A stretch of 64,000 nucleotides of DNA from Chryseobacterium sp. CY350 (GCF_027945075.1 NZ_CP116034.1:1922001-1986000), one strand, 5' to 3'; counted from the stretch's first letter, positions 26,671 to 35,670 are shown. Program-made: numbers and translations. Notes: a model not told the origin generated them from the sequence alone.

Positions 26671-28791
26671 TTATTTCTCCTTCAAAAAATTAAAATGATT
26701 AATCAAAATCCTGATTTCATTAAAATCAAAATCATTAGGCAATGCAGTTTTCCATTCGTTTAAAGTTTCTTTTGGATCGGTTTTAAAAGCTTTTTCGAAA
26801 GTTTTAATTTTATCAGAAGTGATTACTCTAGACAAATCAAGCAAACCCTGTTCGGCAAATCTTGCCAAATGTCCCAAAACCGTTTCTTTGACTAAACCTC
26901 TTTCCAAAGCGATTTCTGAAATGGTTTTTCCCTGTTCAAACAATTGAAAAGTAAGAACCTGAGAAGGAACTTTCGCAATTTTCATGCTAAGTTCTTTGTC
27001 GTTTTTTTCGTCTAAAAGCTTCGTTTCCAAAAGATGAGCGGTTTTCAGACCATTCAGATATTCTTCAATATCTTCGAGCCAGCTTCTGAGTTCTTCATTG
27101 TAATTTTTCAGACCTTTCACTCCTTTTATTTCAGAGTAAAATTCTTTCAACGGACTGAAAATTTTATCTTTCACCTCACTGAAAAAGAAATTAACGGCAC
27201 CCTTGGTTTTACTTTCAATCTCGCTCCATTCTTCGGTTTTACTGATGAAATTATTGACTTTTTGGAAAATAATTCGTTCCAGTTTTTCGAAGATTTTACC
27301 CAAATTGACAACGTCACGTTTCAGTTGAAGATAAAGCTGTTTAGATTTTGCATGGTCAATGCTTTTTGTGGTAATCGAAAGATTATTCCACAACTCCACT
27401 TCTTTTAACAACCATTGAGAATCGACATAGCGCAGCACTTTTCTGATGCTGTAATCGTATTTTTCTTTATTGATAATATCTTCCACATGATCATTAGCAA
27501 AAGTAGCACCTTGAAACTGAAGAATTCTGTTGTCCTTAAAAATAACTTCAGGAGTAATTTTAGATTTTAAAACAATTCCTTCTAAAGTTCGGCAACGCGA
27601 TAAAGCCACATAAACCTGACCTGCGGTGAAACTTTTCCCGGCATCGATAATCACTTTATCAAACGTTAAACCCTGACTTTTATGAATTGTCACTGCCCAA
27701 GCTAATTTTATTGGAAACTGCTCAAAGCTTCCCAAGACTTCCTCTTTAATATTTTTTTCGCCGTCCAGAGAATATTTTTTTTGTTCCCAGACTTCTCTTT
27801 TTACGGTAATTTCTCTTTCGCTTCCTTCAAGAATAACCTTGATTTCTTTCTCGTCCAGTGCAGAAATTTCACCAATTTTTCCGTTAAAATATTTTTTCTC
27901 ACCGGAAATATCGTTTCTGATAAACATTACCTGAGCGCCAATTTTTAATTCTAAAAACTGCTCATTAGGATACTGATTTTCTTTAAACTCACCAAAAAGT
28001 TTTGCTTCAAAAGTGGCCGGACTCACTTTTATTTCAGCCAATTTCTGCTGATTGATATCGTCGGCCAATTTGTTGTGCGAACAGAGATAAATGTAAGAAT
28101 CTTCACCCGCATTAAAGTCAGGATTATATCTTTCATTTAAATGTTCAAAATCTATATTGTCTACGTCGCCATCACGAATTGCATTTAAAATTTCGAGAAA
28201 TTCTTCATCGGTCTGACGGTACACTTTCGTCAGCTCAATCGTGAGCAAAGGAATATCTTTTATGGCAAGGCTGTCAAAAAAGAAAGGCGAATTGTAATAC
28301 ATTTTTAAAATATGCTCATCTCTCACCACAGGCGGAAGCTGATACAAATCTCCAATAAATAACATCTGAACACCACCAAAACGCTGGTTATTTCTTCGGA
28401 TAAATCGTAGAGAAAAATCCATCATATCCAAAACATCGGCACGCAACATCGAAACCTCATCAATAATAAGAACTTCTACCTCTCGCAAAAGCTTGAGTTT
28501 GTCTTTTCTATATTTAAAATGCTGTTGTAGATCTGCAATGTTATTCCCTAAACTTCCGTCAATTCTATCTGTTGTCGGTAGAAAAGTACGCAAAGGCAAT
28601 CCAAACATCGAGTGAATGGTGACGCCACCAGCATTGATTGCAGCAATCCCGGTAGGAGCCACAACAATGTGTTTTTTTCTGGTTTTTTTTACAAATTCGT
28701 TAAGGAATGTTGTTTTTCCCGTGCCTGCTTTTCCGGTAAGAAAAACACTTCGGTTGGTATGTTCTATTAAGTCAAAAAAATGATTATTCAT
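26671..28791 (-). CDS. Pif1/RecD2-like superfamily 1 helicase with C-terminal HTH
   Basis: This is a 706-residue ATP-dependent helicase. The N-terminal AAA/SF1B core shows FLTGKAGTGKTTFL, APTGIAAINAGGVTIHSMF, LIIDEVSMLRADVLD and MLFIGDLYQLPPV. It continues with AWAVTIHKSQGLTFDKVIID and GQVYVALSRCRTLEG, the UvrD-like C-terminal block. This is the Pif1-type signature. The last ~100 residues (QLFEQGKTISEIALERGL, ETVLGHLARF) form an HTH_40-like domain also found at the end of RecQ helicases. The ATG at 28791 starts at the conserved part; 27 extra upstream residues are possible but look non-coding. A genome-maintenance role (structured DNA) is inferred from the family. Confidence 0.92.
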   Translation of the reverse strand: MNNHFFDLIEHTNRSVFLTGKAGTGKTTFLNEFVKKTRKKHIVVAPTGIAAINAGGVTIHSMFGLPLRTFLPTTDRIDGSLGNNIADLQQHFKYRKDKLKLLREVEVLIIDEVSMLRADVLDMMDFSLRFIRRNNQRFGGVQMLFIGDLYQLPPVVRDEHILKMYYNSPFFFDSLAIKDIPLLTIELTKVYRQTDEEFLEILNAIRDGDVDNIDFEHLNERYNPDFNAGEDSYIYLCSHNKLADDINQQKLAEIKVSPATFEAKLFGEFKENQYPNEQFLELKIGAQVMFIRNDISGEKKYFNGKIGEISALDEKEIKVILEGSEREITVKREVWEQKKYSLDGEKNIKEEVLGSFEQFPIKLAWAVTIHKSQGLTFDKVIIDAGKSFTAGQVYVALSRCRTLEGIVLKSKITPEVIFKDNRILQFQGATFANDHVEDIINKEKYDYSIRKVLRYVDSQWLLKEVELWNNLSITTKSIDHAKSKQLYLQLKRDVVNLGKIFEKLERIIFQKVNNFISKTEEWSEIESKTKGAVNFFFSEVKDKIFSPLKEFYSEIKGVKGLKNYNEELRSWLEDIEEYLNGLKTAHLLETKLLDEKNDKELSMKIAKVPSQVLTFQLFEQGKTISEIALERGLVKETVLGHLARFAEQGLLDLSRVITSDKIKTFEKAFKTDPKETLNEWKTALPNDFDFNEIRILINHFNFLKEK

Positions 28792-28860
28792 CGCTGCGAA
28801 ATTACAAAAAATGAAAATAAGGAACGAAATTTGATGACGATAAAAAATTAAAATCTGCCT

Positions 28861-29307
28861 ATGAAAAACCAATTTATCAAAATCACCTCGGTTGCTCTGC
28901 TTGCAAGCATTACAATTTTCTCATGCAAATCTGCTCAAAATAATGATCCTTCAGAAATGCCAAAAGATATTTCAGAAAGACCTGCCGACGAAAGTTCTCA
29001 AAAATATGATGAAGCACAGCTTGATAAATTGAAGGCCTCAATAGAGTCGATGGCTACTAAAGAAAAATGTACAAATGCAGAAGAATGGGCTTTTGCTCCC
29101 TTGGGAACTAAAGCCTGTGGCGGACCCGTTTCTTATATTGCTTATCCAAAGAAAAACGAAGAAACTATTCTGCCGAAAATTGAAGAATATACTCAGAAGA
29201 TGTCTGATTTTAATAAGAAATACAGCATTACTTCAGACTGTATGATGGCGGCTGAACCTACAGGTGTAAAGTGTCAAGCTGAAAAGGCAGTTTTAATTTA
29301 TCCGTAA
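28861..29307 (+). CDS. Putative lipoprotein
   Basis: This 148-residue protein has a signal peptide and a lipobox ending ITIFSC (Cys 22). The mature part is hydrophilic and has four more cysteines, in EKCTNAEEW, TKACGGP, TSDCMMA and GVKCQAE, which could form two disulfides in the periplasm or at the surface. I recognise the type from flavobacterial genomes but no function is known. It is divergent from the helicase gene and ends at a terminator (29330). Confidence 0.8.
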   Translation: MKNQFIKITSVALLASITIFSCKSAQNNDPSEMPKDISERPADESSQKYDEAQLDKLKASIESMATKEKCTNAEEWAFAPLGTKACGGPVSYIAYPKKNEETILPKIEEYTQKMSDFNKKYSITSDCMMAAEPTGVKCQAEKAVLIYP

Positions 29308-29329
29308 TCAATCAATTTTAAATATAATA

Positions 29330-29360
29330 AAAGCTCTGAATAAAATTAGTTCAGAGCTTT
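29330..29360 (+). terminator. Terminator of lipoprotein gene
   Basis: Perfect 11-base stem AAAGCTCTGAA / TTCAGAGCTTT with a 9-base loop, followed shortly by a T-rich stretch. Confidence 0.78.
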
Positions 29361-29423
29361 GTGTTTTTTCCGTGATTTAAAAAAAAGGTTTGGATAAAGC
29401 CAATACATTCTTTCCTTATTGAA

Positions 29424-29441
29424 AACGGGCTAAAGCCCGTT
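29424..29441. repeat. REP-like palindrome (ACGGGCTAAAGCCCGT)
   Basis: AACGGGC-TAAA-GCCCGTT, a perfect G/C-rich hairpin in AT-rich intergenic DNA, followed by TCCTCTTGAA. Palindromes with this GGGCTAAAGCCC core are, as I recall, dispersed in Bacteroidota genomes in the manner of REP elements. Only one copy is in this window. Confidence 0.55.
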
Positions 29442-29460
29442 CCTCTTGAACAATTTCATA

Positions 29461-29976
29461 TCACTCTTTATACCAAGAAGAATATTTCACATAATTATTG
29501 GCAATTCGGTTAACTTCGCCTTCCAATAATTCAGAAGAAATATCTTTTATCTTTCTTGCAGGAACCCCGCCCCACACTTCTCCTGATTTTATATGAGTTC
29601 CCTGCGTCACTACAGAACCTGCGCCAACGATCGAATTTTCTTCTACCAAACAGTCATCCATTACGATGGAACCCATTCCGATGAGAACATTGTCTTTAAT
29701 TCTGCATCCGTGAACGATGGCGTTGTGACCGATTGACACATTATTTCCGATTTCAAGAGGAAATTTTTCGAAAGTACAATGCAGCATCGCGTTGTCTTGT
29801 ACATTTACTTTATCTCCCATTTTGATGTAATTTACATCACCTCTTATCACCGCATTATACCAAATACTGCAGTCTTTTCCCATAACAACATCTCCAATGA
29901 TGGTTGCTGTTTCTGCCAAAAAAGTATTTTCTCCGATTTGCGGTGCTTTTCCTAAAAGTTCTTTTACAAGTGCCAT
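29461..29976 (-). CDS. Gamma carbonic anhydrase family protein (left-handed beta-helix)
   Basis: This 171-residue protein is built of hexapeptide repeats (IGDVVMGKDCSIWYNAVIRG, IGNNVSIGHNAIVHGC, IGMGSIVMD, VGAGSVVTQGT), forming a left-handed beta-helix. It belongs to the YrdA/PaaY/CaiE group. The three zinc histidines expected for the gamma class are visible, one in MLHC and two in SIGHNAIVHG. Family members bind metal but carbonic anhydrase activity varies, so the enzyme role is unproved. It is monocistronic. Confidence 0.92.
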   Translation of the reverse strand: MALVKELLGKAPQIGENTFLAETATIIGDVVMGKDCSIWYNAVIRGDVNYIKMGDKVNVQDNAMLHCTFEKFPLEIGNNVSIGHNAIVHGCRIKDNVLIGMGSIVMDDCLVEENSIVGAGSVVTQGTHIKSGEVWGGVPARKIKDISSELLEGEVNRIANNYVKYSSWYKE

Positions 29977-30100
29977 TTATATAAATTTGAAATTTGTTAA
30001 TGAGTCCAATTGAAAAATTAAATAGTAAAATCACGAATTCTAAATTACAGTGATAGCAAAAATCTAACTCTCTAGCTCCGACTTCTAAGTTCTAAATCCG

Positions 30101-30108
30101 TATTTTTG
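30101..30108 (+). promoter_or_regulatory. -7 promoter element of nfu gene
   Basis: TATTTTTG matches TANNTTTG, 21 bases before the ATG at 30130. It overlaps the TTG at 30106, which argues against that codon as the start. Confidence 0.55.
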
Positions 30109-30129
30109 TATCTCAAATTTAAAGAAAAA

Positions 30130-31008
30130 ATGCATACTATTCTTATAGAACCAACAGAAAACCCGAAAGTGATGAAATTTGTAGCTGATTACAATTTGAT
30201 TCCCGGGTCTTTAGAGCTGGACAGAAATTCAGATATATCAGAAATCCCTTTGGCACAGGAAGTTTTCAACTACCCTTTTGTAGAAAGAATTTTCATCACT
30301 GCTAATTTTGTTGCAGTTGCAAAACAAGATACTGTGGAATGGGAACACATTGCCGAAAATCTGAAAAATGTAATTGAAGACGAGCTTTTGGCCAACCCAA
30401 GAATTTATCTTCAGAAGAAAAAAGAAATGATTCAAATCTATGCAGAGATGACACCGAATCCTAATGTGATGAAATTCGTTTCGAGCAAAATTCTTATGGA
30501 AGGTTTCGTAGAAGTAAAATCCAGAGAAACTTCGGAAGGAGTTCCTTTGGCTCAGGCTATTTTTAAAGATTTTGATTTCGCCAAAGAAGTTTTTATTTCA
30601 GATAATTTTGTTGCAGTAACGAGAGACAATTCTGTAGAATGGCATCAGGTAATGATGGCGGTTCGTGGCTTTATCGCTGAATACCTTCAAAGTGGTGGCG
30701 AAATTTCAAATATCGTCGCACAAAAACACGAAAGTCCGGTTGAGAATATTATCAACAGAGACTATACAGATAACGAACAAAAAATTTCAGATATTTTAAA
30801 TGAATATGTAGCTCCCGCTGTAGAAAATGACGGTGGAAAAATTTCATTAATTGAATATGATGAAGCCAACAAAACTGCAAAAATGCTTTTACAGGGCGCT
30901 TGCTCAGGATGCCCAAGTTCTACTGCAACATTAAAAGGTGGAATTGAAAACATTCTTAAACAATTTGTTCCGGATCTTGTCGAACACGTGGAAGCCGTAA
31001 ACGGATAA
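30130..31008 (+). CDS. NifU/Nfu-family iron-sulfur cluster carrier with two Nfu-N domains
   Basis: This 292-residue Nfu-type scaffold/carrier delivers Fe-S clusters to client proteins. The N-terminal Nfu_N domain is present twice, at about 1-85 (EPTENPKVMKFV, IPLAQEVFNYPFVERIFITA) and 105-195 (EMTPNPNVMKFV, VPLAQAIFKDFDFAKEVFIS). The C-terminal NifU domain (about 215-290) carries the cluster-binding CxxC, Cys258 and Cys261, in GACSGCPSSTATL. The ATG at 30130 is chosen because the in-frame TTG at 30106 lies inside the -7 element. It is the first gene before a lipoprotein gene and hemH, a client-like iron-handling context. Confidence 0.94.
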   Translation: MHTILIEPTENPKVMKFVADYNLIPGSLELDRNSDISEIPLAQEVFNYPFVERIFITANFVAVAKQDTVEWEHIAENLKNVIEDELLANPRIYLQKKKEMIQIYAEMTPNPNVMKFVSSKILMEGFVEVKSRETSEGVPLAQAIFKDFDFAKEVFISDNFVAVTRDNSVEWHQVMMAVRGFIAEYLQSGGEISNIVAQKHESPVENIINRDYTDNEQKISDILNEYVAPAVENDGGKISLIEYDEANKTAKMLLQGACSGCPSSTATLKGGIENILKQFVPDLVEHVEAVNG

Positions 31009-31016
31009 CCATTTAC

Positions 31017-31454
31017 ATGAAAATATTTCTTTATTTAATCTGTCTAAGTCTTTTTTCATGCAAAAAAGAACCACAATTGAATGACGGCATTCATGATGAT
31101 CTGGTGGAAATGGGTGTTGCGAAAGACAGCCTTCAGAAAATGGATGTTATTCTGGAAAAATTAAACAAGAAAAACACAACCTTTCTCGATTACTATTTCC
31201 ACAATTACTATATACTTGATCAGGAATCTCATGAAGAAATAAAGAAGTTAAAAGGAGAAGAATTTGCCTATGATGCAGATGAAGAATACCAAAAGATGTT
31301 CACAAAAACCATTATTCAAAAAAGTGGTCAATACTTAAAATCTTTCGGAATTACGGATGAAGAAAAGCATTTAGCACTTGAAATTTATGTTTTACGCTTA
31401 AAAAAGAAGTACGGGCCGACAATAGACTCGCAACTGGAAAATCTTAATAAATAA
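31017..31454 (+). CDS. Putative lipoprotein
   Basis: This 145-residue protein has a signal peptide and a lipobox ending LSLFSC (Cys 15), followed by KKEPQ. The mature region is helical and charged, with no cysteine. I do not recognise a domain. It lies 8 bases after the nfu gene, and its stop TAA overlaps the hemH start ATG by one base, so it is translated from the same mRNA as hemH. Whether it has a role in heme or iron handling is unknown. Confidence 0.8.
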   Translation: MKIFLYLICLSLFSCKKEPQLNDGIHDDLVEMGVAKDSLQKMDVILEKLNKKNTTFLDYYFHNYYILDQESHEEIKKLKGEEFAYDADEEYQKMFTKTIIQKSGQYLKSFGITDEEKHLALEIYVLRLKKKYGPTIDSQLENLNK

Positions 31455-32476
31455 TGAAAGGAATATTATTAGTCAATCTCGGTTCGCCAAGATCAACCTC
31501 TGTCCCCGATGTAAGAGAATATCTTGACGAATTTTTGATGGACGAAAAAGTGATTGATTACCGATGGTTTTTCCGGGCACTTTTAGTTCAGGGAATTATT
31601 TTAAATACAAGACCTGCAAAATCTGCCGAAGCTTACAAAACTGTTTGGACAGATGAAGGTTCGCCATTGATCGTCATCACTCAGAAAATTCAGAAAAAAC
31701 TTCAGAAATTGGTGGATGTTCCTGTAGAAATCGGGATGAGATACGCTCAACCGAGTATCGAAGCCGGAATTCAGAAATTGGTAGATCAAGGTGTTACTGA
31801 AATTGTGTTATTTCCCTTGTATCCGCAATATGCGATGAGTACTACAGAAACGGTGATTGATAAAGCGGAAGAGGTGAGAAAAAAGAAATTTCCGGGTATT
31901 AAAATTAATTATATTCAGCCTTTTTACAACAGAGAAATTTACATCGATTGTCTTGCAGAAAGCATCAAAGAAAAACTTCCTGAAAATTTCGATGCATTGC
32001 AGTTTTCTTATCACGGTGTTCCGGAAAGACATATTTATAAGACAGATCCTACAAACACCTGTAACCTGAACGATTGCTGCTCGCGAGAGAATAATCCGAG
32101 TCATCAGTTTTGCTATCGTCATCAATGTTTTGATGTAACCAATTCTGTGATTAAAAAATTAGGTTTACCCAAAGAAAAAGTGATGGTAACTTTCCAATCA
32201 AGATTAGGAAAAGATAAGTGGATGGAACCTTATACAGATGAAACTTTGGAAAACATTGGCAAAAAAGGAATTAAAAACCTGGCAATTGTTTGTCCGGCAT
32301 TCGTTTCTGATTGTCTTGAAACTTTAGAAGAGATTTCTGTTGAAGGAAAACATCAGTTTGAGCATGGCGGCGGAGAAAATTTCCATTACATTCCTTGCCT
32401 GAATGATGAAGACCGATGGATTGATGTTGTGAAAACTTTATGTGAAGAAAAACTGAACGAGTTTTATCTGGTTTAG
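31454..32476 (+). CDS. hemH: Ferrochelatase
   Basis: HemH inserts Fe2+ into a porphyrin ring in the last part of heme synthesis. The 340-residue protein shows GILLVNLGSPRSTSVPDV at the start, the active-site His187 in FSYHGVPERHI, and CPAFVSDCLETLEEI with the conserved Glu. A cysteine-rich insert follows the His (TCNLNDCC and FCYRHQCF), which may bind an Fe-S cluster as in some bacterial homologues. The start overlaps the upstream lipoprotein stop (TAATG), indicating coupled translation. Confidence 0.95.
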   Translation: MKGILLVNLGSPRSTSVPDVREYLDEFLMDEKVIDYRWFFRALLVQGIILNTRPAKSAEAYKTVWTDEGSPLIVITQKIQKKLQKLVDVPVEIGMRYAQPSIEAGIQKLVDQGVTEIVLFPLYPQYAMSTTETVIDKAEEVRKKKFPGIKINYIQPFYNREIYIDCLAESIKEKLPENFDALQFSYHGVPERHIYKTDPTNTCNLNDCCSRENNPSHQFCYRHQCFDVTNSVIKKLGLPKEKVMVTFQSRLGKDKWMEPYTDETLENIGKKGIKNLAIVCPAFVSDCLETLEEISVEGKHQFEHGGGENFHYIPCLNDEDRWIDVVKTLCEEKLNEFYLV

Positions 32477-32505
32477 TATTTAATTTTCTAAAAACAATAA
32501 TAAAG

Positions 32506-32532
32506 AAGACCACATGAAATTCCTGTGGTCTT
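32506..32532. terminator. Bidirectional terminator between hemH and M4 protease gene
   Basis: Perfect 9-base stem AAGACCACA / TGTGGTCTT with a 9-base loop between two convergent genes; a T-rich stretch follows on the plus strand. Confidence 0.75.
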
Positions 32533-32556
32533 ACTCTTTTTAATTATTAAATAGTA

Positions 32557-34506
32557 TTATTTCTTAATTAAGTTCCCTGCTTTCTGTCCGTTTACGGTTA
32601 CCAGATAAATTCCAGGAAGGATATTACTTGGGAGTTGAATTTCCAATCTGTTAGCTCCATCTATTAGCTTCACTTTTTCGGAAACCTCTCTTTTACCAGT
32701 TAAGCTCGTCAATTCTACCACTCCGCTTCCCGATTTACCATCAAATGAAATAGTAAATCTGTCTGTTGCCGGATTAGGACTGATTGTATATAACGATGCA
32801 TCTGAAACAGCAATTTTTCCTGCAGCAGAAAGTCCGCCTCCCACTCCTACAGCATTCCAAGCATTGATAACCTGCGTAACTTCATTACTTCCTGCACCAT
32901 AAAGATCAGCTGCGGCCTGAAGAGAATAAGTTCTTGCATTCATATATGTAGAAGAAGAAGATAAATAACTTGTTAGAGTTCTATAAGCGATTGCTGCCGA
33001 TTTATCAAGACCAATTCCTGAAACATTATAAGCAAATCCTTTATCATTTGTTCCGCTTCCTCCTGTTACTAATAAATAATACCAGAAATTAAGAACTCCT
33101 GAATTAGTATGAACTCCACAATAGTCATTAGATTCAATAGGACTAAAACAACCTACAGTAGTTGTTGCTTTCCAATACTTTCCAAGATATGTATCGGGTT
33201 GGGAGAATGCATTAGGATTTGACATATCTCTAATTGCATAACTAAAATCTTCTCCTAAAGTCCAATTGTATTGCGTAGGTCTTGCCCAACGCTCAATTGA
33301 ATTTCCGAAAATATCAGAAAATCCTTCATTCAATGCGCCGGATTCTCTTTGGTAAGCGAGGTTTGCGGTTTTTGTAGTTAATCCGTGAGTAATCTCGTGA
33401 CCGCAAACATCTAAAGCGGTAAGTGGTTTCCCTCCGTTTGCTGAGCTTCCGTCACCGTAAGTCATTCTGGTTCCATCCCAGAAAGCATTGAAAAAATTAG
33501 TAGAATAATGTACATAAGATTTTATTGCGAAATGATTGTTATCGATACTCTTTCTTCCGAATTTTGTAAAAAGATAATCCAATGTCATTTCAGCTCCCCA
33601 ATGAGCATCAGTTGCATATTGATCTTTATTTGTATTTACGTTGTTCCAGCTATTATCGGTGTCTGTAAAATCTACCGCAGAAGAGTAATTAGTTCCTTTC
33701 TTCAGATTAAAAGTCTGTACAGCAGTTCCTCCGTTTCTTCCGGCTTCTCTCAATCTGTAGCTTCCGCTATAAGAATCTGTCATAATATTTCTGGTTGAGC
33801 TATAAGCTGTAACAGCCGTTCCCGGAGTATTTACTTCATGGATGATCGCATCAACACCCAAGATTTTTCCGCTTTTTGCATCTACAAAAACATATTGTCT
33901 GCTTAACGGCTTTTCTGCGTAGATATCAAACTTATAAGCAAGCTTCAGATCGTTCATTTTTTCGTCTGTAGGATCAGAATAATAAACTACTTCACCTTTA
34001 GGAGCGAAAGAAGCATTCGCATCATTCGATTCTTTCTTAATAAATTCTTCCTCTTCTTTATTCTGCCATTTGTAAGATTCTGCGCCTACAAAAGACATAG
34101 CATTCTGTAAAGCTAAACCTTCCGAAATTTTAACAGTTTTTTCTAAATTCTTAGGAGCTTTAACGATCCATTTTCCAGTTTGACCTTCAATTTTACCGTT
34201 TTTGGTCTGTACAGCCATCATGCCGTATTCTACAGGAATTCCATCGATTGTCTGCTGAAATCTATATGTTTCAAATCCTAACTGATCTTTCTCAGAACCA
34301 AGTTTAAGACCTTTAGCTGCAGATAACCGTTGAGTTGCCTCGTCAAATAAGACCGGATTTCCCTGAAAAGCAGGCTTGTCTTTTTCAAACCTCATAAAAT
34401 CTGCATGAAGCCCGTCTTTAGCAGGATTTAATTTTGATGGAACACTTTGTCCGAAAACCAATGAGCAAGCTGCAACGCTAGATAATAAGATAATTTTTTT
34501 TCTCAT
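32557..34506 (-). CDS. Secreted M4 (thermolysin-like) metalloprotease with T9SS sorting domain
   Basis: This 649-residue zinc protease has a signal peptide (ending LVFGQ) and an FTP/PepSY propeptide (about 30-225). The M4 catalytic domain has HEITH at 370-374 (zinc ligands His370 and His374, base Glu371) and the third ligand Glu394 in GALNEGFSDIFG. The substrate/structural motifs GGSGTNDKGFAYNVSGIG and AIAYRTL follow. A type A T9SS sorting domain closes it, starting about 570 (YTISPNPATDRFTISF) and ending GNLIKK. So it is exported by the type IX system as a nutrient-acquiring or virulence-type protease. It is monocistronic. Confidence 0.95.
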   Translation of the reverse strand: MRKKIILLSSVAACSLVFGQSVPSKLNPAKDGLHADFMRFEKDKPAFQGNPVLFDEATQRLSAAKGLKLGSEKDQLGFETYRFQQTIDGIPVEYGMMAVQTKNGKIEGQTGKWIVKAPKNLEKTVKISEGLALQNAMSFVGAESYKWQNKEEEEFIKKESNDANASFAPKGEVVYYSDPTDEKMNDLKLAYKFDIYAEKPLSRQYVFVDAKSGKILGVDAIIHEVNTPGTAVTAYSSTRNIMTDSYSGSYRLREAGRNGGTAVQTFNLKKGTNYSSAVDFTDTDNSWNNVNTNKDQYATDAHWGAEMTLDYLFTKFGRKSIDNNHFAIKSYVHYSTNFFNAFWDGTRMTYGDGSSANGGKPLTALDVCGHEITHGLTTKTANLAYQRESGALNEGFSDIFGNSIERWARPTQYNWTLGEDFSYAIRDMSNPNAFSQPDTYLGKYWKATTTVGCFSPIESNDYCGVHTNSGVLNFWYYLLVTGGSGTNDKGFAYNVSGIGLDKSAAIAYRTLTSYLSSSSTYMNARTYSLQAAADLYGAGSNEVTQVINAWNAVGVGGGLSAAGKIAVSDASLYTISPNPATDRFTISFDGKSGSGVVELTSLTGKREVSEKVKLIDGANRLEIQLPSNILPGIYLVTVNGQKAGNLIKK

Positions 34507-35044
34507 AATGATTTGATTGTATTTTTAGTTAATTAATAAATTATTTACATCAAATTAACAAATAAATTATTTAATATTTATCAAAAATTTAAATCAAATG
34601 AAAAATAACAATCTTGAATTTCATCAAAAGTCTATGATATTTTAGCGAATAATAACACATATGCTGATATTGACTCAAAATAGATAATTTAAAACAATTT
34701 ATAATGTATAATTATTTCAATATGCAAAGCATAGTATTAAACTTTGGTGAATTTTGACAATTTCTAATTTATAATGAGGATCTTTCTGCCACTTAATTTT
34801 TTATGCTAAGAATTACAATCAATACGAACTCTCTTTTGGTTACTTTACAATTTTATAGAAAGACATTAAATAATAAAATTTTTATCATTTTCTACTGACA
34901 CCCCATAAAAAACAGTATCAATCGATTAAATTTTGAAATTTTTAAAAATAATATTCAAATTTAATGGGGTTAATTTTGTTTTTTAATATTTTTTTGTACA
35001 TTTACCCTATCAAATGACAGAGGCCATTCAAAAATTTAGAAATT
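34507..35044. other. AT-rich intergenic region with nested inverted repeats
   Basis: The 538 bases hold no convincing gene. They carry the divergent promoter regions of the M4 protease and the toxin-antitoxin pair. Near the plus-strand end lie an inverted repeat ACCCCAT (34900-34906) / ATGGGGT (34964-34970), an inner pair near 34927-34937 and 34954-34963, and a -7 element directly after. Confidence 0.6.
34971..34978 (+). promoter_or_regulatory. -7 promoter element of toxin-antitoxin pair
   Basis: TAATTTTG matches TANNTTTG and abuts the right arm of an inverted repeat (34900-34970). This would let a repressor bound there block transcription, as expected for an autoregulated antitoxin. It lies 66 bases before the antitoxin ATG. 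Confidence 0.45.
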
Positions 35045-35272
35045 ATGGATTCAAGTATAGAAATTCTTAAAAGAAAAATTGAAAGTTTCACTCCGGAACT
35101 TGCAGAAGCGTTTATTAGAATTGTGGATAATCTAGATACAACTCCAAAATCTGATGTTTTGCAATTTCAGTTAGATGAACTATCTCAAAGAATTCAGTTT
35201 CATTCTGAAAACACAAAGACAAAACTTGATTTTTTTGAAAGCTTATCAGAATTAGAAAAAATCTGTGCATAA
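35045..35272 (+). CDS. Putative antitoxin of a ParDE/RelBE-like module
   Basis: This 75-residue, acidic, mainly helical protein begins MDSSIEILKRKIESF and has a Gln/Glu-rich middle (VLQFQLDELSQRIQ). Small helical proteins of this shape directly upstream of a RelE/ParE-type gene are usually antitoxins. Its stop TAA shares a base with the start ATG of the next gene, a typical TA arrangement. I see no clear ribbon-helix-helix motif, so the assignment rests mainly on context. Confidence 0.6.
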   Translation: MDSSIEILKRKIESFTPELAEAFIRIVDNLDTTPKSDVLQFQLDELSQRIQFHSENTKTKLDFFESLSELEKICA

Positions 35273-35532
35273 TGAAAGTTTTATTGTCCTCCATCGCAAA
35301 AAATGACATCAGAATGTTGATGAGAGTTTTTAATGCTGAAGAACACAATAAAGACAAATTTTTTTTGGATGATTTAAAAGAATCAATCAAGACAATTTTA
35401 AAAAACTGCGACAATTTAGATATCAAAAGTAGAGAGATTCAGGTTTATAAGACCGAAAAATTTCCCGTTAACATTCATTATTTATTTGAAGACAATGACA
35501 GTCTTTTTATCACAGCCGTCTTTAAGAATTAA
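35272..35532 (+). CDS. Putative RelE/ParE-superfamily toxin
   Basis: This 86-residue protein has the order of the ParE/RelE fold: a first strand VLLSSIAKNDI, two helices (FLDDLKESIKTILKNCDNL), then strands around REIQVYKTEKFPVNIHYLFE and SLFITAVFKN. The PVNIHY...AVF block is the typical ParE C-terminal sheet. The usual final Arg (AVFHxxRNP) is missing: the chain ends at KN, so the active site may be altered. ParE toxins act on gyrase and RelE on ribosomal mRNA; which applies is not readable. It overlaps the antitoxin gene by one base and ends before a terminator. Confidence 0.65.
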   Translation: MKVLLSSIAKNDIRMLMRVFNAEEHNKDKFFLDDLKESIKTILKNCDNLDIKSREIQVYKTEKFPVNIHYLFEDNDSLFITAVFKN

Positions 35533-35604
35533 TAAAATGAGACTTTTTTGACATTATTATATAGTTTGATTTTATCTGTAAAGGTCTTGTACACCTTAAG
35601 CAGC

Positions 35605-35637
35605 AACCTTACAAATTTTCATTTGTAAGGTTTTTTT
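35605..35637. terminator. Terminator after toxin gene
   Basis: Perfect 11-base stem AACCTTACAAA / TTTGTAAGGTT with a 6-base loop, ending in seven T. It lies between the toxin gene and the convergent DUF5103 gene. Confidence 0.85.
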
Positions 35638-35670
35638 ATTTAAATCTAATTTCTCCTAAGAAAATGACAA

